In this document: positions 22,131 to 31,455 of the stretch, in pieces | How positions within the stretch are numbered: position 1 is the first letter of the stretch | How the letters are laid out: each line of letters starts with the position of its first letter | DNA from: Azorinus chamasolen | Taxonomy: Eukaryota > Mollusca > Bivalvia > Cardiida > Solecurtidae | Direction: 5' to 3' | Assembly (NCBI GenBank): GCA_963576725.1 | Contig: OY755247.1 | Coordinates: 13,024,534-13,088,533, forward strand | Length of the DNA stretch: 64,000 nt | Made by a program: the position numbers and the translations under genes | The notes under the pieces: model-generated | What the model was told of the DNA's origin: nothing | Database searches by the model: none | What the model saw: only the letters and a program-made list of their open reading frames with translations

Positions 22131-22607
22131 TTTACCCTTTCCCTTTTCAATATACATGTAAGAAAAAGTAATATCATGAATATTTATTAGCAGAATATTT
22201 TATTATGTAATCTTTTCAAGGGAGTTTTTGGCTTGACCCTTTCCTCCATAAATATGCCTTTCTACACTTCTGTAATAGTCGCTTCTTGAAACAATTGTGA
22301 TAAATACAGCATTTGCTCCTTAGGAGCAAAATGCTCTATTTATCACAATGGTTTCAAATCTACAAAATTCTAAAAAAAAATCCTTTTCTCTAGTTAATGC
22401 TCCTTTTCGGTAGATTTATTCAAAGAGGTTGAATCTAAAAATAGCCTATGTGGGAATGGGTTAAGTGAATATTGTAGAAGCAGATCTGTATCATGTCAAA
22501 AGCAAACAGAGCAGACCCTGATCAAATGGTTCCTACAGGAGCCGTTTGATCTGGGTCTATACTGTTTGCAAATGGGTGAAAAGGTGTTTCTATGAAGAAA
22601 GAGTTAA
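22131..22607 (+). mobile_element. TTAA MITE family B1 split by family A
   Basis: tttacccttt, tatacatgtaagaaaaag, aatatttattagcag up to gtttttggc. It resumes after A with gtgaatattgtagaagcaga, gcaaacagagcagaccctg, the hairpin and GAGTTAA. The copy at 58566 shows the uninterrupted arrangement. Confidence 0.8.
22234..22464 (-). mobile_element. TTAA MITE family A nested in B1
   Basis: ttgaCCCTTTCCTCCATAAA to GAATGGGTTAA with the standard central hairpin (one base extra at gagcaaaatgctc). The left TTAA has become TTGA. Confidence 0.85.
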
Positions 22608-22705
22608 AAGAAAAGTGAAACATGACAAGCAAGGCAGACTCTGAAAAAAGGGCTCCTCTAGGAACCCTCTCAACTGGGTCTACAGTATTTGCAAAAGACA
22701 TTGGT
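22604..22705 (+). mobile_element. TTAA MITE family G fragment
   Basis: aaaagtgaaacatgacaagc, gcagactctgaaaaaagggc ... gaaccctctcaactgggtc and gacattggtgatc. Outer arms missing. Confidence 0.6.
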
Positions 22706-23130
22706 GATCACTATCAGATAAAAGTTTAAGAATGAAGAGCAAATTCCAAAACTTATTGCACATAAAATTGAGCAAGATACAGGGACATACAATTTACTTC
22801 AATATGAATTGATACATTGTTAGAATAATGAAAGCTTGTCGGTAATTTAAGATACATTTTTGGCGTCGGAAGAAAATGATACATTCTAACTTCAATATAA
22901 CTCTCTGTGCACAGTGTCTAGCCAATACTGAATGCAGGCGCTAAATTTGTACTTCAACAAGATGATATAGACCTGAATGGAACATAACTGACTACTTCAA
23001 TCAGACAGGGGGATACTCAGGCTAATAATAGTGCTCTACGAAAATTGTCGTCTGCTTCAATTCTGCTTTTTTTTCTTTCATTTCTCATCGAACATGCAGT
23101 GTAAAATATTGTGGCTCCCAGAGGTCCAGA
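22706..23130. other. Unassigned AT-rich spacer
   Basis: No hairpin, frame or family match recognised. attgtcgtctgcttcaattc at 23044 is a short motif also seen at 17700 and 17300. Confidence 0.35.
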
Positions 23131-23136
23131 TAAGAT

Positions 23137-23300
23137 GCGTAATTGTAAACATTCTCGAGAATAACTCCTTTATTTCTCCACAATCCTATAATTATACTCT
23201 GACCATTCTTTAGAATTGTCTCATAGAGACGATTCTAAAGAGTGGTCAGAGTATAGGATTTGGTAGAGAAATTATGATTTCAGTATTATATTTATCTATG
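23137..23300. mobile_element. Hairpin D
   Basis: Outer left arm gataagatgcgtaattgtaa, then atttctccacaatcctataa, actctgaccattctttagaa and complement ttctaaagagtggtcagagt, ggatttggtagagaaat. Confidence 0.75.
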
Positions 23301-23364
23301 GGTTTTGGATCCGGATGAGACACTGTGTTACTAAAGTTTTGACCTGAATAACCGGAATCCAAAT

Positions 23365-23465
23365 TATCAAATCAAACAGAGCAGACCCTGATCAGACAGC
23401 TCCTGATACTGGTCTACTCTGTTTGCAAAGGTTTAGAAAAGGCGTATTTATGGATGAATGGGATT
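23365..23465 (+). mobile_element. TTAA MITE family B1 right fragment
   Basis: aaacagagcagaccctgatc, shortened hairpin, tctactctgtttgcaaagg, ggcgtatttatggatgaatg. Confidence 0.65.
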
Positions 23466-23499
23466 AGTAATTATTTTATATTGTTTTATAAAAACAAGT

Positions 23500-23664
23500 G
23501 AAACATCGCTATGCCAAATCTAACTATAGAGAATCAGATATAAAGCTATTCTATAGGCAAACAGCATAGACCCTGATCAGACCGCTGATACAGGAACCAT
23601 CTGATCTGGGTTTACTCTGTTTGCAAATGGTGTTAAAAGATGACCCTATGAAGAAAATGGTTAA
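23500..23664 (+). mobile_element. TTAA MITE family B, left-truncated
   Basis: gagaatcagatataaagc, ggcaaacagcatagaccctg ... ccatctgatctgggtttac, GGTTAA end. Confidence 0.65.
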
Positions 23665-23676
23665 ACAATCATTTGT

Positions 23677-23888
23677 TTAATCCTTTCTCTCATAATTCAT
23701 GGGCTTGATGCAAAACTATTTTAACTCCTTCACTTTGTGAAGGAGTTACAATAGTTTTGCACCAAGCCCTCGATATGAACACCTTTCCAAGCCTTTATAA
23801 ACACAGTAGACCCACATCAGAAGGCCCCTGAAGTAGCAGTCTGACCAGAGTCTGCCGTTTGCTAATGAATCTGATTTGATCAGCCCAA
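23677..23888 (-). mobile_element. TTAA MITE family B carrying a small hairpin insert
   Basis: TTAATCCTTTCTCTCAT, an insert at 23701-23769, then gatatgaacacctttcc, acacagtagacccacatcag ... gaccagagtctgccg. The right end is degraded. Confidence 0.7.
23701..23769. repeat. 69-bp near-perfect hairpin inserted in a MITE
   Basis: gggcttg, tgcaaaactattttaactcc, ttcac, then gtgaaggagttacaatag, ttttgca, caagccc. The loop is only about 3 bases. No other copy in the window. Confidence 0.75.
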
Positions 23889-23911
23889 CAAACAGAGTGA
23901 GGAAAATGGAT

Positions 23912-24097
23912 CAGAGCTACAGATAAACGTGCATACACAAATTGTAAAATCGTCATTTCTCCACCAAAACCCTATACTGTGTGACCACTCTTTAGAAGAG
24001 ACGATTCTAAAGAATGGTCACAGTATAGTGTTTGGTGGAGAAATAAAGGAGCTATCCTTCAAACTGTTCAAATTTATGCATCTTATCTGGAGCTCTG
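23912..24097. mobile_element. Hairpin D, full-length reference copy
   Basis: The whole element runs from cagagctacagataaa to cttatctggagctctg, which are inverted copies of each other. Inside is the hairpin of catttctccaccaaaacc and actgtgtgaccactctttag with complements. CAGAGCT ends recall hAT elements, but I see no exact 8-bp duplication. Confidence 0.7.
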
Positions 24098-24258
24098 TTG
24101 GATGTCCAAATATCCACAATAGATAGATAGAGTTACTTCAGAACCACTATGAGTAATATCAGTTCTCTTTATGATGTTTTACGTTTCTGCTTGGTCTGTA
24201 GACCGTTTATATAGTGACTACCATTTTTTCATGCACTTGGGTTTTCTCAAACAATATA

Positions 24259-24449
24259 CAGTAAAACCCTGCTAATGTGACCACCTAAAAGAGGTATAAT
24301 TCTGGGTGCTAGATGCAGGTGGTAGCTTAATTCAGGACAAAATCCTCTAGGAGCTTTCTGCATTACTTTTGCCCTGCATTAAGCAACCACCTGCTTATAA
24401 AGACAGCCATGTTTATTCATTAAGTGGTCACATTAGAGGGGTTCTACTG
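24259..24449. mobile_element. TA-C MITE, full length
   Basis: CAGTAAAACCCTGC ... GGGGTTCTACTG flanked by TA on both sides (24257, 24450). The interior folds: gcaggtggtagcttaattca / gcattaagcaaccacctgc around ctcctag/ctaggagc-like. CAGT ends plus TA duplication fit IS630-Tc1-mariner/pogo MITEs. Confidence 0.85.
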
Positions 24450-24619
24450 TATTTTCTGGAATAATTTGTATTTGTCTTTGTTACCTACAATAGTAAACTA
24501 TGTGTGCTTCCTTAAGATAGTATTTTGAACAATTTGAGTGCTGAATTTTCAAAGTGGTATGGGTTATCATTGTTTAACATCAATTCAGTATGAAAGGGTA
24601 TAATTTGTGAGAGGTTACT

Positions 24620-24682
24620 GAATGACAAACAGTGCACACCCAGACCAGAGGACTCCTCTGATACGAGGCTACACTCTTTGAA
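24620..24682. repeat. Hairpin-core fragment, family G-like
   Basis: gaatgacaaacagtgcacac, cagaccagaggactcctctg, gaggctacactctttg. No ends. Confidence 0.45.
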
Positions 24683-25000
24683 ATGACAGCTAATTCAATG
24701 CCTGCATCCAAATAGTTTATGTGGCTTTTTATTCATCTCCTCAAAAAGGCTTGAAATTGACATACTGTAACAGGATTTAGGAAGAAAACTAAGATTTATG
24801 AAAACATAGTAAAATCAGAAAATATAGCTCCCTGTGGAATATATTTCTTGTACCAAATGCGACTTAGCTGCCATTTTTATGGACTCTCTATATTCAGCCA
24901 TCATATATTTGACGCCTTGAATGTTTCTATAGTAGCAATACAGATAATAAACAATCTGAAAGGTATTCACAACACAAGGGGTATTTCTTAAAACATTCAT
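24683..25000. other. Unassigned spacer
   Basis: AT-rich with a 70-codon reverse frame that lacks any recognisable domain. Confidence 0.35.
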
Positions 25001-25001
25001 A

Positions 25002-25394
25002 CAGTAAAACCTCTCTAAACGACTCATTCAATTTAATAAATATCGGTCTTTGAGACAGGTGGCAGCTTAACCCATTCCCTGTTCTATATTTAGGCCAATT
25101 TTCAGTACCTACTGAATATTCATTAACAAAATAGTTATAAAGAAATATGGAAGGTGGAACATTGCAGACATTTTAGAAAGTAAAGAAACAGATCTATCAA
25201 ATTTTACGTAATAGCAAACAGAGTAGACCCTGATCAGACGGCTCCTCTAGTCAACTCTGTTTGCAAGTGCATGAAAACATATTTGTATGAGGGAAAGCTC
25301 CTCTGCAAGACATCTAGCCTGCATTAAGCTGTGACCTGTCTCCAAGACCGATATTTACACCAAATTGAAAGTCTGATTTAGAGAGGTTTAACTG
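25002..25394. mobile_element. TA-C MITE split by family B2
   Basis: CAGTAAAACCTCTCTAAACG with TA at 25000; tatcggtctttgagacaggt, ggcagc, then B2. It resumes with ctcctctgcaagac, gcctgcattaagctgtgacc, agaccgatatt, gagaggtttaACTG and TA at 25395. Confidence 0.85.
25067..25297 (+). mobile_element. TTAA MITE family B2 nested in TA-C, right end lost
   Basis: TTAACCCATTCCCTGTTC at the natural TTAA of TA-C. Core gtagaccctgatcagacgg, shortened. The last bases run gagggaaag then straight into TA-C gctcctc, so GGGTTAA and about 25 bp of TA-C are missing. Confidence 0.8.
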
Positions 25395-25546
25395 TACTTG
25401 GTGTATAATTATGTTAATTAGTCTGTTCATGGAATTCAATTTTGATTCATCTTTCAATATATTCCCCTTTTGAATTCTATACATTTTCATAGTTGGGAAA
25501 TCCTGGATATTATCACTGCAGGGTAGGCTGCTCTTGGTATGGTCTT

Positions 25547-25770
25547 GTTACCCTTTCCTCCATGAATATTCATGTAAGAAATAATGATGTCGTGAATATT
25601 AATCAGATTAATTTGTTATAATGGCACTTAAATTGACACCAGAATGCTTGCCAATGGCAGAAACTGTAGAATCATATCTATATTATATTATAAGCAAACA
25701 GATCAGATTTAGATCAGACGGCTCCTATAATTATGAGCAGTCTGATCTGGGTCTACTCTGTTTGCAAAGT
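25547..25770 (+). mobile_element. TTAA MITE family B1, right end truncated
   Basis: gttaCCCTTTCCTCCATGAA, attcatgtaagaaataatga, agaaactgtagaatcatatc, core gatttagatcagacggctcc ... cagtctgatctgggtctac, ending after gtttgcaaag. Confidence 0.75.
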
Positions 25771-25874
25771 ATGGTCATTAGCCCGTGAATGCGGGAAAAC
25801 AAGTGTAATGGTATCTGTAAAATAGTGCAGACTCAGACCACTGGGCTCCTTTTAGGCTCCCTCTGATCATGGTC

Positions 25875-25913
25875 ATATTCAAATCTGTGGTTGGTCATAT
25901 TCAAATCTGTGGT
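25875..25913. repeat. Short tandem duplication
   Basis: catattcaaatctgtggtt occurs twice in a row. Confidence 0.8.
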
Positions 25914-26003
25914 TTTAACCTTTTACTCCATAAATATGACTTTCTACGCCTTTGCGAACGGAGTAGACCCATATCCGAATGCTTCTGTAGGAACCATCTG
26001 ACT
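25914..26003 (-). mobile_element. TTAA MITE family B1 left fragment
   Basis: taaccttttactccataaat, gactttctacgcctttgcg, cggagtagacccatatcc ... ggaaccatctgac, then lost. Confidence 0.6.
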
Positions 26004-26068
26004 GCAAGGTGAGACTGAAGCTTTTATTATGTTACAATATTGGTGCCATCAGATTGCAATGGTTCTTA

Positions 26069-26240
26069 TTTAACCCTTTACTCCAGAAATACACCGTTCT
26101 AAGCCTTTGCAAACAAAGGAGACCCAGATCAGGCAGCTCCCGTTTGCTTTATGGAATAATATAGATCTAATTCTACAGATTCTGTCTTTGCAAAAATTTG
26201 ATGTGTTCATATACTAATAAGAAAATGGAAGAAGGGTTAA
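26069..26240 (-). mobile_element. TTAA MITE family B1 with deleted hairpin
   Basis: TTAACCCTTTACTCCAGAAA; gacccagatcaggcagctcc is followed at once by cgtttgctttatggaataa. One hairpin arm is gone but both TTAA ends remain. Confidence 0.7.
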
Positions 26241-26309
26241 ACAGGCTCCGCGGTGAGAATGTAATCGTTGTTGTGTTACTAGGGCCATGTGTCTATCTAG
26301 GCCCTAGTC

Positions 26310-26400
26310 TCTATCTGTAAAGTCCAAAAGTTGTTGCAAAACAATACTGACAGACAGACAGGCCAAAAAACAATATGCCCCTAGATCTCAATCTGAGCAA
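26310..26400 (+). repeat. PRL 3'-end-like fragment
   Basis: ccaaaagttgttgcaaaac, tactgacagacagacaggcc and atatgcccctagatctcaat resemble a degenerate PRL microsatellite and tail. Confidence 0.4.
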
Positions 26401-26508
26401 CGTGAAAAAAACAATTGGTAAGACTTAGCAGCCATATGTTAGAATAGTGAAGTCGATAAAAATAATAAGCAAGAATTATCATTCTAACAACTGACTGGGA
26501 AACATTAG

Positions 26509-26661
26509 CAGGCCTGGAAAATTCCACTCGTCAGCTCGCCATGACGAATAACTTTCTTGCAGGACGAGTAGAATTTCAGAAATTTTAACAATGAATTTAA
26601 GTAAAATAAGACAAAAGCAGCTGGCAGGACGAGTAGAACTTCTAGGATTTTTTCAGCCCTG
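26509..26661. mobile_element. 153-bp inverted-repeat MITE, hAT-like
   Basis: Starts caggcctggaaaattccac and ends gattttttcagccctg, with internal gacgagtaga twice. ATTAG lies directly outside both ends (26504, 26662). CAGGNCTG ends resemble hAT, which makes 8-bp duplications; only 5 bp match here. Confidence 0.55.
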
Positions 26662-26749
26662 ATTAGACAAGAAGAATTTGCCCACTTGTAACATATTTAT
26701 CCTCAATGCTAGGACATACAAAAGCTCCGCATTGCCATGTTTCTAAAGC

Positions 26750-27205
26750 TTAACCATTTACTGCATGAATATTCATGTAAGAAATAATGACATCATGATT
26801 ATTAACCCTTCGCTTGCTATTCACGTTAATATACCTACCTGTAAATAGTGAAGACCCAGATGAGACAGCTCCTGCAGGAGCTGTCTCATCAGGGTCTGCA
26901 CTATTTACAAGTTGACTGTGCAACCAGTGCACTCCACAGCAGTGATTGCACAGCGAAATACTTGTACAAAGTGAAGATATATGTAATTATACAACAGGGC
27001 ATGGGTAAAGAAGGAGAAATAGGTTTTAAAATTCAGCAAGAGAAGGGTTAATTAGATTAATTGTTACAATACCACATCGACACATGAAGTTTTTGTCATG
27101 GCAGAAACCGTAGAATCATATCCATGTTATATCAGGAGCCATCTGATCTTGGTCTACTCCGTTTGGAAAGGTGTAGAAAAGCGTATTTGTGGAGTAAAGG
27201 CTTAA
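26750..27205 (+). mobile_element. TTAA MITE family B1 split by family E
   Basis: TTAACCATTTACTGCATGAA to catcatgatta, then E, then ttagattaattgttac, agaaaccgtagaatcatatc, right hairpin arm only (ggagccatctgatcttggtc), and a GGCTTAA end shared with the next element. Confidence 0.85.
26802..27051 (+). mobile_element. TTAA MITE family E nested in B1, full length
   Basis: TTAACCCTTCGCTTGC to AGAAGGGTTAA with exact TTAA duplication. The hairpin gacccagatgagacagctcc + tgcaggagctgtctcatcag is perfect. Also gtgcaaccagtgcactccac, caacagggcatgggtaaag. Confidence 0.9.
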
Positions 27206-27327
27206 CCCTTTCCCTGTTCTATTTTTATTCCGAATTTCAAAACCTGATACATATTCACGGACAAAACAGTTATAATGAAATATGGAAGGTGGAACACTGT
27301 AACCAATTCAGAAACTACAGAAACAGA
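27202..27327 (+). mobile_element. TTAA MITE family B2 left half
   Basis: TTAACCCTTTCCCTGTTC, tttttattccgaatttcaa, aaatatggaaggtggaac, aactacagaaacagatc, then replaced by a PRL-like array. Confidence 0.75.
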
Positions 27328-27925
27328 TCGTGGGTCAGAAGTTATAGCAAAATGTTAAAGTTTGTAAAAAACAGCCAAGTTTTCAAAATGGTGACCTTGA
27401 CCTTGATCCAGTTTCATGTACCCTTGTATCAACTGAAAGGCCTTCACCAAAGCTATCTCCATACCATATATGAATTGTCTAACATATGTGGTTCAGAAGT
27501 TAAGACAAAATGTTTTCAAACGATGGCCAACTTGTCAAAATAGTGACCTTGACCTAATTTCAAATATCAACTGAAAGGCCTTTACCGAAGTCAACTGTAT
27601 ACCAAAGATGAATTGTCAAGCATTTGTAGTTCTGAAACTATAGCAATGTTCAAGTTTGTTAAAAACACTAAAGTTTTCCCAATAGTGACCTTGACCTGAT
27701 TTCATGTATCCTTGTATCAAATGAAAGGCCTTCACCCAAGCTGTCTGCATACCAAATATGAATTGTCTGGATTAAGTAATTCAAAAAGTTATAAGCAATG
27801 TTAAATTTTTGTTAATGATGGCACGCAGCCAGCCGGCCCACCCAGAAACCGGCCCGTCGCCCAGTTTTCACCAAACTACAAGCCGAGATTTTTCTTGAAA
27901 AATCCGGCTAAAAATACAAAATAAA
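27328..27925 (+). repeat. PRL-like tandem array with TGACCTTGACCT motifs
   Basis: Monomers of about 145-150 bp repeat tcagaagttatagcaa, gtgaccttgacct, atttcatgtatccttgtatc, aactgaaaggcctt and ataccaaatatgaattgtct. The tail is cagccagccggcccaccc, then gagatttttcttgaaaaatc, a hairpin. Same core as 43868. Confidence 0.75.
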
Positions 27926-28004
27926 GTTACAATTAGATAAAAAACACTTTCCAAATCATTGAATTTTAAGCCTGAAAAAAATCCCAATTATTAAAATACA
28001 TTTT

Positions 28005-28095
28005 TCCCCAAATAACCAGAATCCTGATCATCAAAGACCTGATCAAACTACTCCTTCATGAGCAGTTTTGATCTGGATCTGCACTCTTTGACTAT
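28005..28095. repeat. Palindromic core fragment
   Basis: gacctgatcaaactactcc and tcatgagcagttttgatct form an imperfect hairpin similar to the MITE cores, without TTAA ends. Confidence 0.5.
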
Positions 28096-28224
28096 AATAT
28101 TGTCTTGTCAAATATCTAGAGTAACCACGGTATATGCTGTTGTCATATTTGTCATATTTGAAGAGGATTATTACCAACAAATGACAAAAGGATGTCTTAA
28201 ACCATCAATACATCTCATTTATGG

Positions 28225-28460
28225 TTAACCCTTCTCTTGCTGAATTTTAAAATACATTTCTCCTTCTTTACCCAATTACATATATCTTTACTGTGTACAA
28301 GTATTTCGCTGTGAAATCACTGCTGTGGAGTGCACTGGTTGCACAATCAAGTTGTAAATAGTGCAGACCTAGATGAGACCGCTCCTGTAGGAGCTGTCTC
28401 ATCTGGGTCTTCACTATTTACAGGTAGGTATATTGACGTGAATAGCAAGCAAAGAGTTAA
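28225..28460 (-). mobile_element. TTAA MITE family E
   Basis: TTAACCCTTCTCTTGCTG to gcaaaGAGTTAA. Hairpin gacctagatgagaccgctcc ... agctgtctcatctgggtc intact. Confidence 0.85.
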
Positions 28461-28466
28461 AGTTTA

Positions 28467-28876
28467 CAGGGCTTTTTTTCCAAGTGCTTTTATAACCGTT
28501 ATTAGGCTATCTTCCCAATGGAAAAAAGTGCGGTTTTTTTTTCTTCTTCCAATTTTGATTGGAAAGTTCCCTATTCAGAGTTAAGTGTTTAGCTAGAAAA
28601 TTCAGTCAAAACAAATTTAAACTTCTAACATTCAAAAACAAACAGCAGACCCAGATCAGACAGCTCCTACAGGAGCGGTCTGGTCTGGGTCTGCTGTTTG
28701 TTTATGAATATTAGAGATTTGTACCACCTGACTAGGTCTATTGTGTTTGTAATGGACATTTGTAGGACGGAAATCGTTGAAATCTTCTAACTGCTAATAA
28801 ATTCCCAAATCAGACAAATTCCCAATTTCAGGGATATGGGTCATCTTCTCAAAATGGTGGAAAAAAAACCGCCCTG
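28467..28876. mobile_element. Inverted-repeat element with a shared hairpin core
   Basis: Starts cagggctttttttcca and ends tggaaaaaaaaccgccctg (inverted with small differences). In its middle, 28638-28703, is acaaacagcagacccagatc ... gatc-type core with a perfect ccagatcagacagctcc arm. The ends suggest hAT, but the TTAA-family core sits inside; no 8-bp duplication is visible. Confidence 0.5.
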
Positions 28877-28939
28877 GATTACAAACATTCCTCATCTGAC
28901 TTTTCTTCAGCCTTTTGAAAGCAAGATACAAGTATTCTG

Positions 28940-29135
28940 ATAAACAGTATAGACTCAGATGAATAAGAATAAACAGTGTAGACTCAGATGAATAAGTTCC
29001 TAGAGGAGACCACTGATCAGGGACTACAGGTACTTTGAAGCCTGCATGACTTTCACCCTGTATTAAGCAGCTACCTGCTTAAAAAGGCATCAATTCTTCA
29101 TTACTACAATTTCAAAGTATCGAGTTTCTACTGTT
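28940..29135. mobile_element. TA-C MITE, partial
   Basis: gcctgcatgactttcaccct, gtattaagcagctacctgc and a cgagtttctactg right end match TA-C. The left side holds a duplicated aaacagtrtagactcagatg. Confidence 0.6.
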
Positions 29136-29204
29136 CATCAAATGTTACTACCAGCATGATGGAAAAAATACTTTTTTTATCAGTTTTATATTACTGAAAT
29201 AACT

Positions 29205-29430
29205 AACATTTCTAATGTTAGAAATAACAACATCATGAATATTAGATTAATTATCACAGAACATTGACACAGGAATTGCTGACCATGGTGAAAACAGTGG
29301 AATCATACCTATATTATGTCATAAGCAAACAGAGCAGACCCTGATCATTTTAAACAGCTCCTACAGGAGCTGTCTGATCTGGGTCTACTCTGTTTGCAAA
29401 ACTTATAAAAGGCATATTTATAGAGTTAAA
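29205..29430 (+). mobile_element. TTAA MITE family B1
   Basis: atgttagaaataacaacatc, gaatattagattaattatc, gacacaggaattgctgacc, core gagcagaccctgatcat ... gagctgtctgatctgggtc, end GAGTTAA. Confidence 0.75.
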
Positions 29431-29592
29431 GCCACAGACGTTAGTCTTGCTAATAACCCTACTTCATTACTTGATGTCGAAAAACTTGTGAACTTTGACT
29501 GAAACCCCATTACAAAGTCAAGGAATGGAAGAAGGAACAAACTGAAACATAATTACTTTCATGCCTCTCTAAGGGATTCAATCCTTTACTGT
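29431..29592. other. Spacer, no feature seen
   Basis: Short non-repetitive spacer between B1 and A. Confidence 0.35.
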
Positions 29593-29811
29593 TTAACCCT
29601 TTCCTCCATAAATACGCCTCTATAAAAGTCACTTTTTGAAACCATTGTGATAAATAGAGCATTTGCTCCTATAGGAGAAAATGCTCTATTTATCACAATG
29701 GTTTCAAACTACAAAATTCTAAAAGGTTCCTTTTCTCTAGTTAATGCTCCTTTTCAGTAGATTTATTCAAAGAGGTTGGATCTAAAAATAGCCCATGGGA
29801 GAAAAGGTTAA
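29593..29811 (-). mobile_element. TTAA MITE family A, full length
   Basis: TTAACCCTTTCCTCCATAAA to AAAAGGTTAA; a single mismatch in the hairpin loop region (aggagaaaatgctc). Confidence 0.85.
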
Positions 29812-29924
29812 GAGCCTTGGTAGAAACCATATAATTGAACTGGGAGTCAAATTACAAAGCATCGGCTGATCTGGATCTGTACATTTTATAAATGTTTGAG
29901 TTACGGTTTTCTGTAACACAGCAT

Positions 29925-30055
29925 ATAGGCAAACATCAAAATCGTCATTTCTCCATCAAACCCTACGTTGTGACCACTCTTTAGAATCGTCTCTTTGAGA
30001 CGATTCTAAAGAATGGTCACAACATAGGATTTGATGGTAATATAAAGGAGTTATT
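29925..30055. mobile_element. Hairpin D
   Basis: catttctccatcaaacccta and tgtgaccactctttagaatc with complements gattctaaagaatggtcaca and taggatttgatgg. The right outer flank taaaggagttattgttgaaa is present. Confidence 0.8.
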
Positions 30056-30312
30056 GTTGAAAATGTTTTAATTTACTCATCTTAACTTGACCGCTTGACA
30101 CAGCTGTATATTCTTCTATACCCTTATTGCCCTATGTATTCAGCCACACACTCTCCCATCTCCATTCGTTTGTAAAGCTGAATTATTCACTTTGGCATCA
30201 TTGATAAATTTACATCAAACTTACATAGTAACTCCTGGAGACTCTATCAGGAGCAGTTTGATCTGGGTCTGCACCATTTGCCTTCATTTGTTTGTCTGAA
30301 TACTTGTGGTAA
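30056..30312. other. Spacer with a weak MITE-core remnant
   Basis: actctatcaggagcagtttg and atctgggtctgcaccatttg near 30240-30285 look like a decayed core arm. Otherwise nothing recognised. Confidence 0.35.
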
Positions 30313-30530
30313 TTAACCCTTTACTCCATAGGCTATTTTTAGACCCAACCTCTCTGAGTCAATCTACCCAAAGGAGCATTTTCTAGAGAAAAGTAAACAT
30401 TTAGAATTTTGTAATTTGAAACCATTGTGATAAATAAGAGCATTTGCTCCCATAGGAGCAAATGCTCTATTTATCACAATGGTTTCAAGAAGTGGTTATT
30501 ACAGAGGCGTAGAAAGGCGTATTTATGGAG
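30313..30530 (+). mobile_element. TTAA MITE family A, right end truncated
   Basis: TTAACCCTTTACTCCATAGG to ggcgtatttatggagg; GGGTTAA lost. Confidence 0.8.
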
Positions 30531-30550
30531 GAGCTATAATTACCCTTGGA

Positions 30551-31225
30551 AACAAGATGTGTTTGTGAAACACTATGCCCCTGATATGACCTTAGAACCT
30601 GACCTCTACCTGTAATGTGCTCTGCTATACGAAAACCAGCCTTTAGATTTGCAAACAGTGGACAACCATATTAGCTGCAGCGCTTGCAATCAGGCATATG
30701 ATCAGGTTCTACAAGTCAGCACAAGCAGAAAATGCTCTACTGTCCATTTCAATAAACTTTGTCACTGAATTTGAATTGAGATATTTTTTTTAATTTCGAG
30801 TCAAACTGAACTTAAATCCATTTCATTTGATCATTTGAACCTGACCTCTACCTGTAATGGCTCAAAAGTTATGACCAATGTCAAAGGTACTGACAAACAG
30901 ACAATATGACCTTTGACCCTGATGGATGACCTTGACATGTCAGCCCTCAAAATGTGCAGCTTCATAAATACACATGCATGTCAAATATCAAGTCTCTATC
31001 TTTACTGGTTCAAAAGTTATGGCCAATATTAAAGTCGGTGATTTGACCTATATATTTTACCTCTGACCTTGAAAGATGACCTTGACTGTGACATATCAGC
31101 CCTCAAAATGTGCGGCTTTATGAGATACATATGCATGCCAAATATCAAGCCTCTATCATTCTGTACTGGCTCAAAAGTTATGACCAATGTTAAAGTTGGT
31201 GACAAACAAACAGACAGGGCAAAAA
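30551..31225 (+). mobile_element. PRL-like element with an internal insertion
   Basis: aacaagatgtgtttgtgaaa start with a small hairpin and cactatgcccc. At 30618 it is interrupted for about 219 bp and resumes at 30837 with a repeat of gaacctgacctctacctgta. Body units carry gatgaccttgac, cagccctcaaaatgtgcrgc and ggctcaaaagttatgaccaa. The tail has aaacaaacagacagggc. Confidence 0.6.
30618..30836 (+). repeat. Left copy of an inverted repeat pair
   Basis: Contains ctgctatacgaaaaccagcc and ctgtccatttcaataaactt, both found reversed at 32010-32036 and 31384-31436. A 23-bp direct repeat flanks it (30595-30617 and 30837-30859), either a target duplication or part of the host monomer. Confidence 0.6.
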
Positions 31226-31269
31226 CAATATAAAAAAATTTGAATGTTCCATAGAAGTCATTCATCCAC

Positions 31270-31437
31270 CATTTGCAATTTGAAATGAAATGTTTATTTA
31301 AAGATGCATTCAAGGGAAACTCGGAGACAGAGTTCTTGAAAAACGATGACACAAGTAGTTTAAATTCAATCCGGTAACAAGTGAAAAAAAAATCTCGATT
31401 CAAATTCAGTGACAAAGTTTATTGAAATGGACAGTAA
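31270..31437 (-). repeat. Right copy of the inverted repeat pair, inner part
   Basis: aaagtttattgaaatggaca and tctcgattcaaattcagtga are the reverse complement of 30744-30796. Confidence 0.65.
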
Positions 31438-31455
31438 GTGACAAACAGTGTAGAG

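Noticed and set aside
27124..27543. 139-codon forward frame
   Set aside because: Crosses three different mobile elements (B1, B2 and a PRL-like array).
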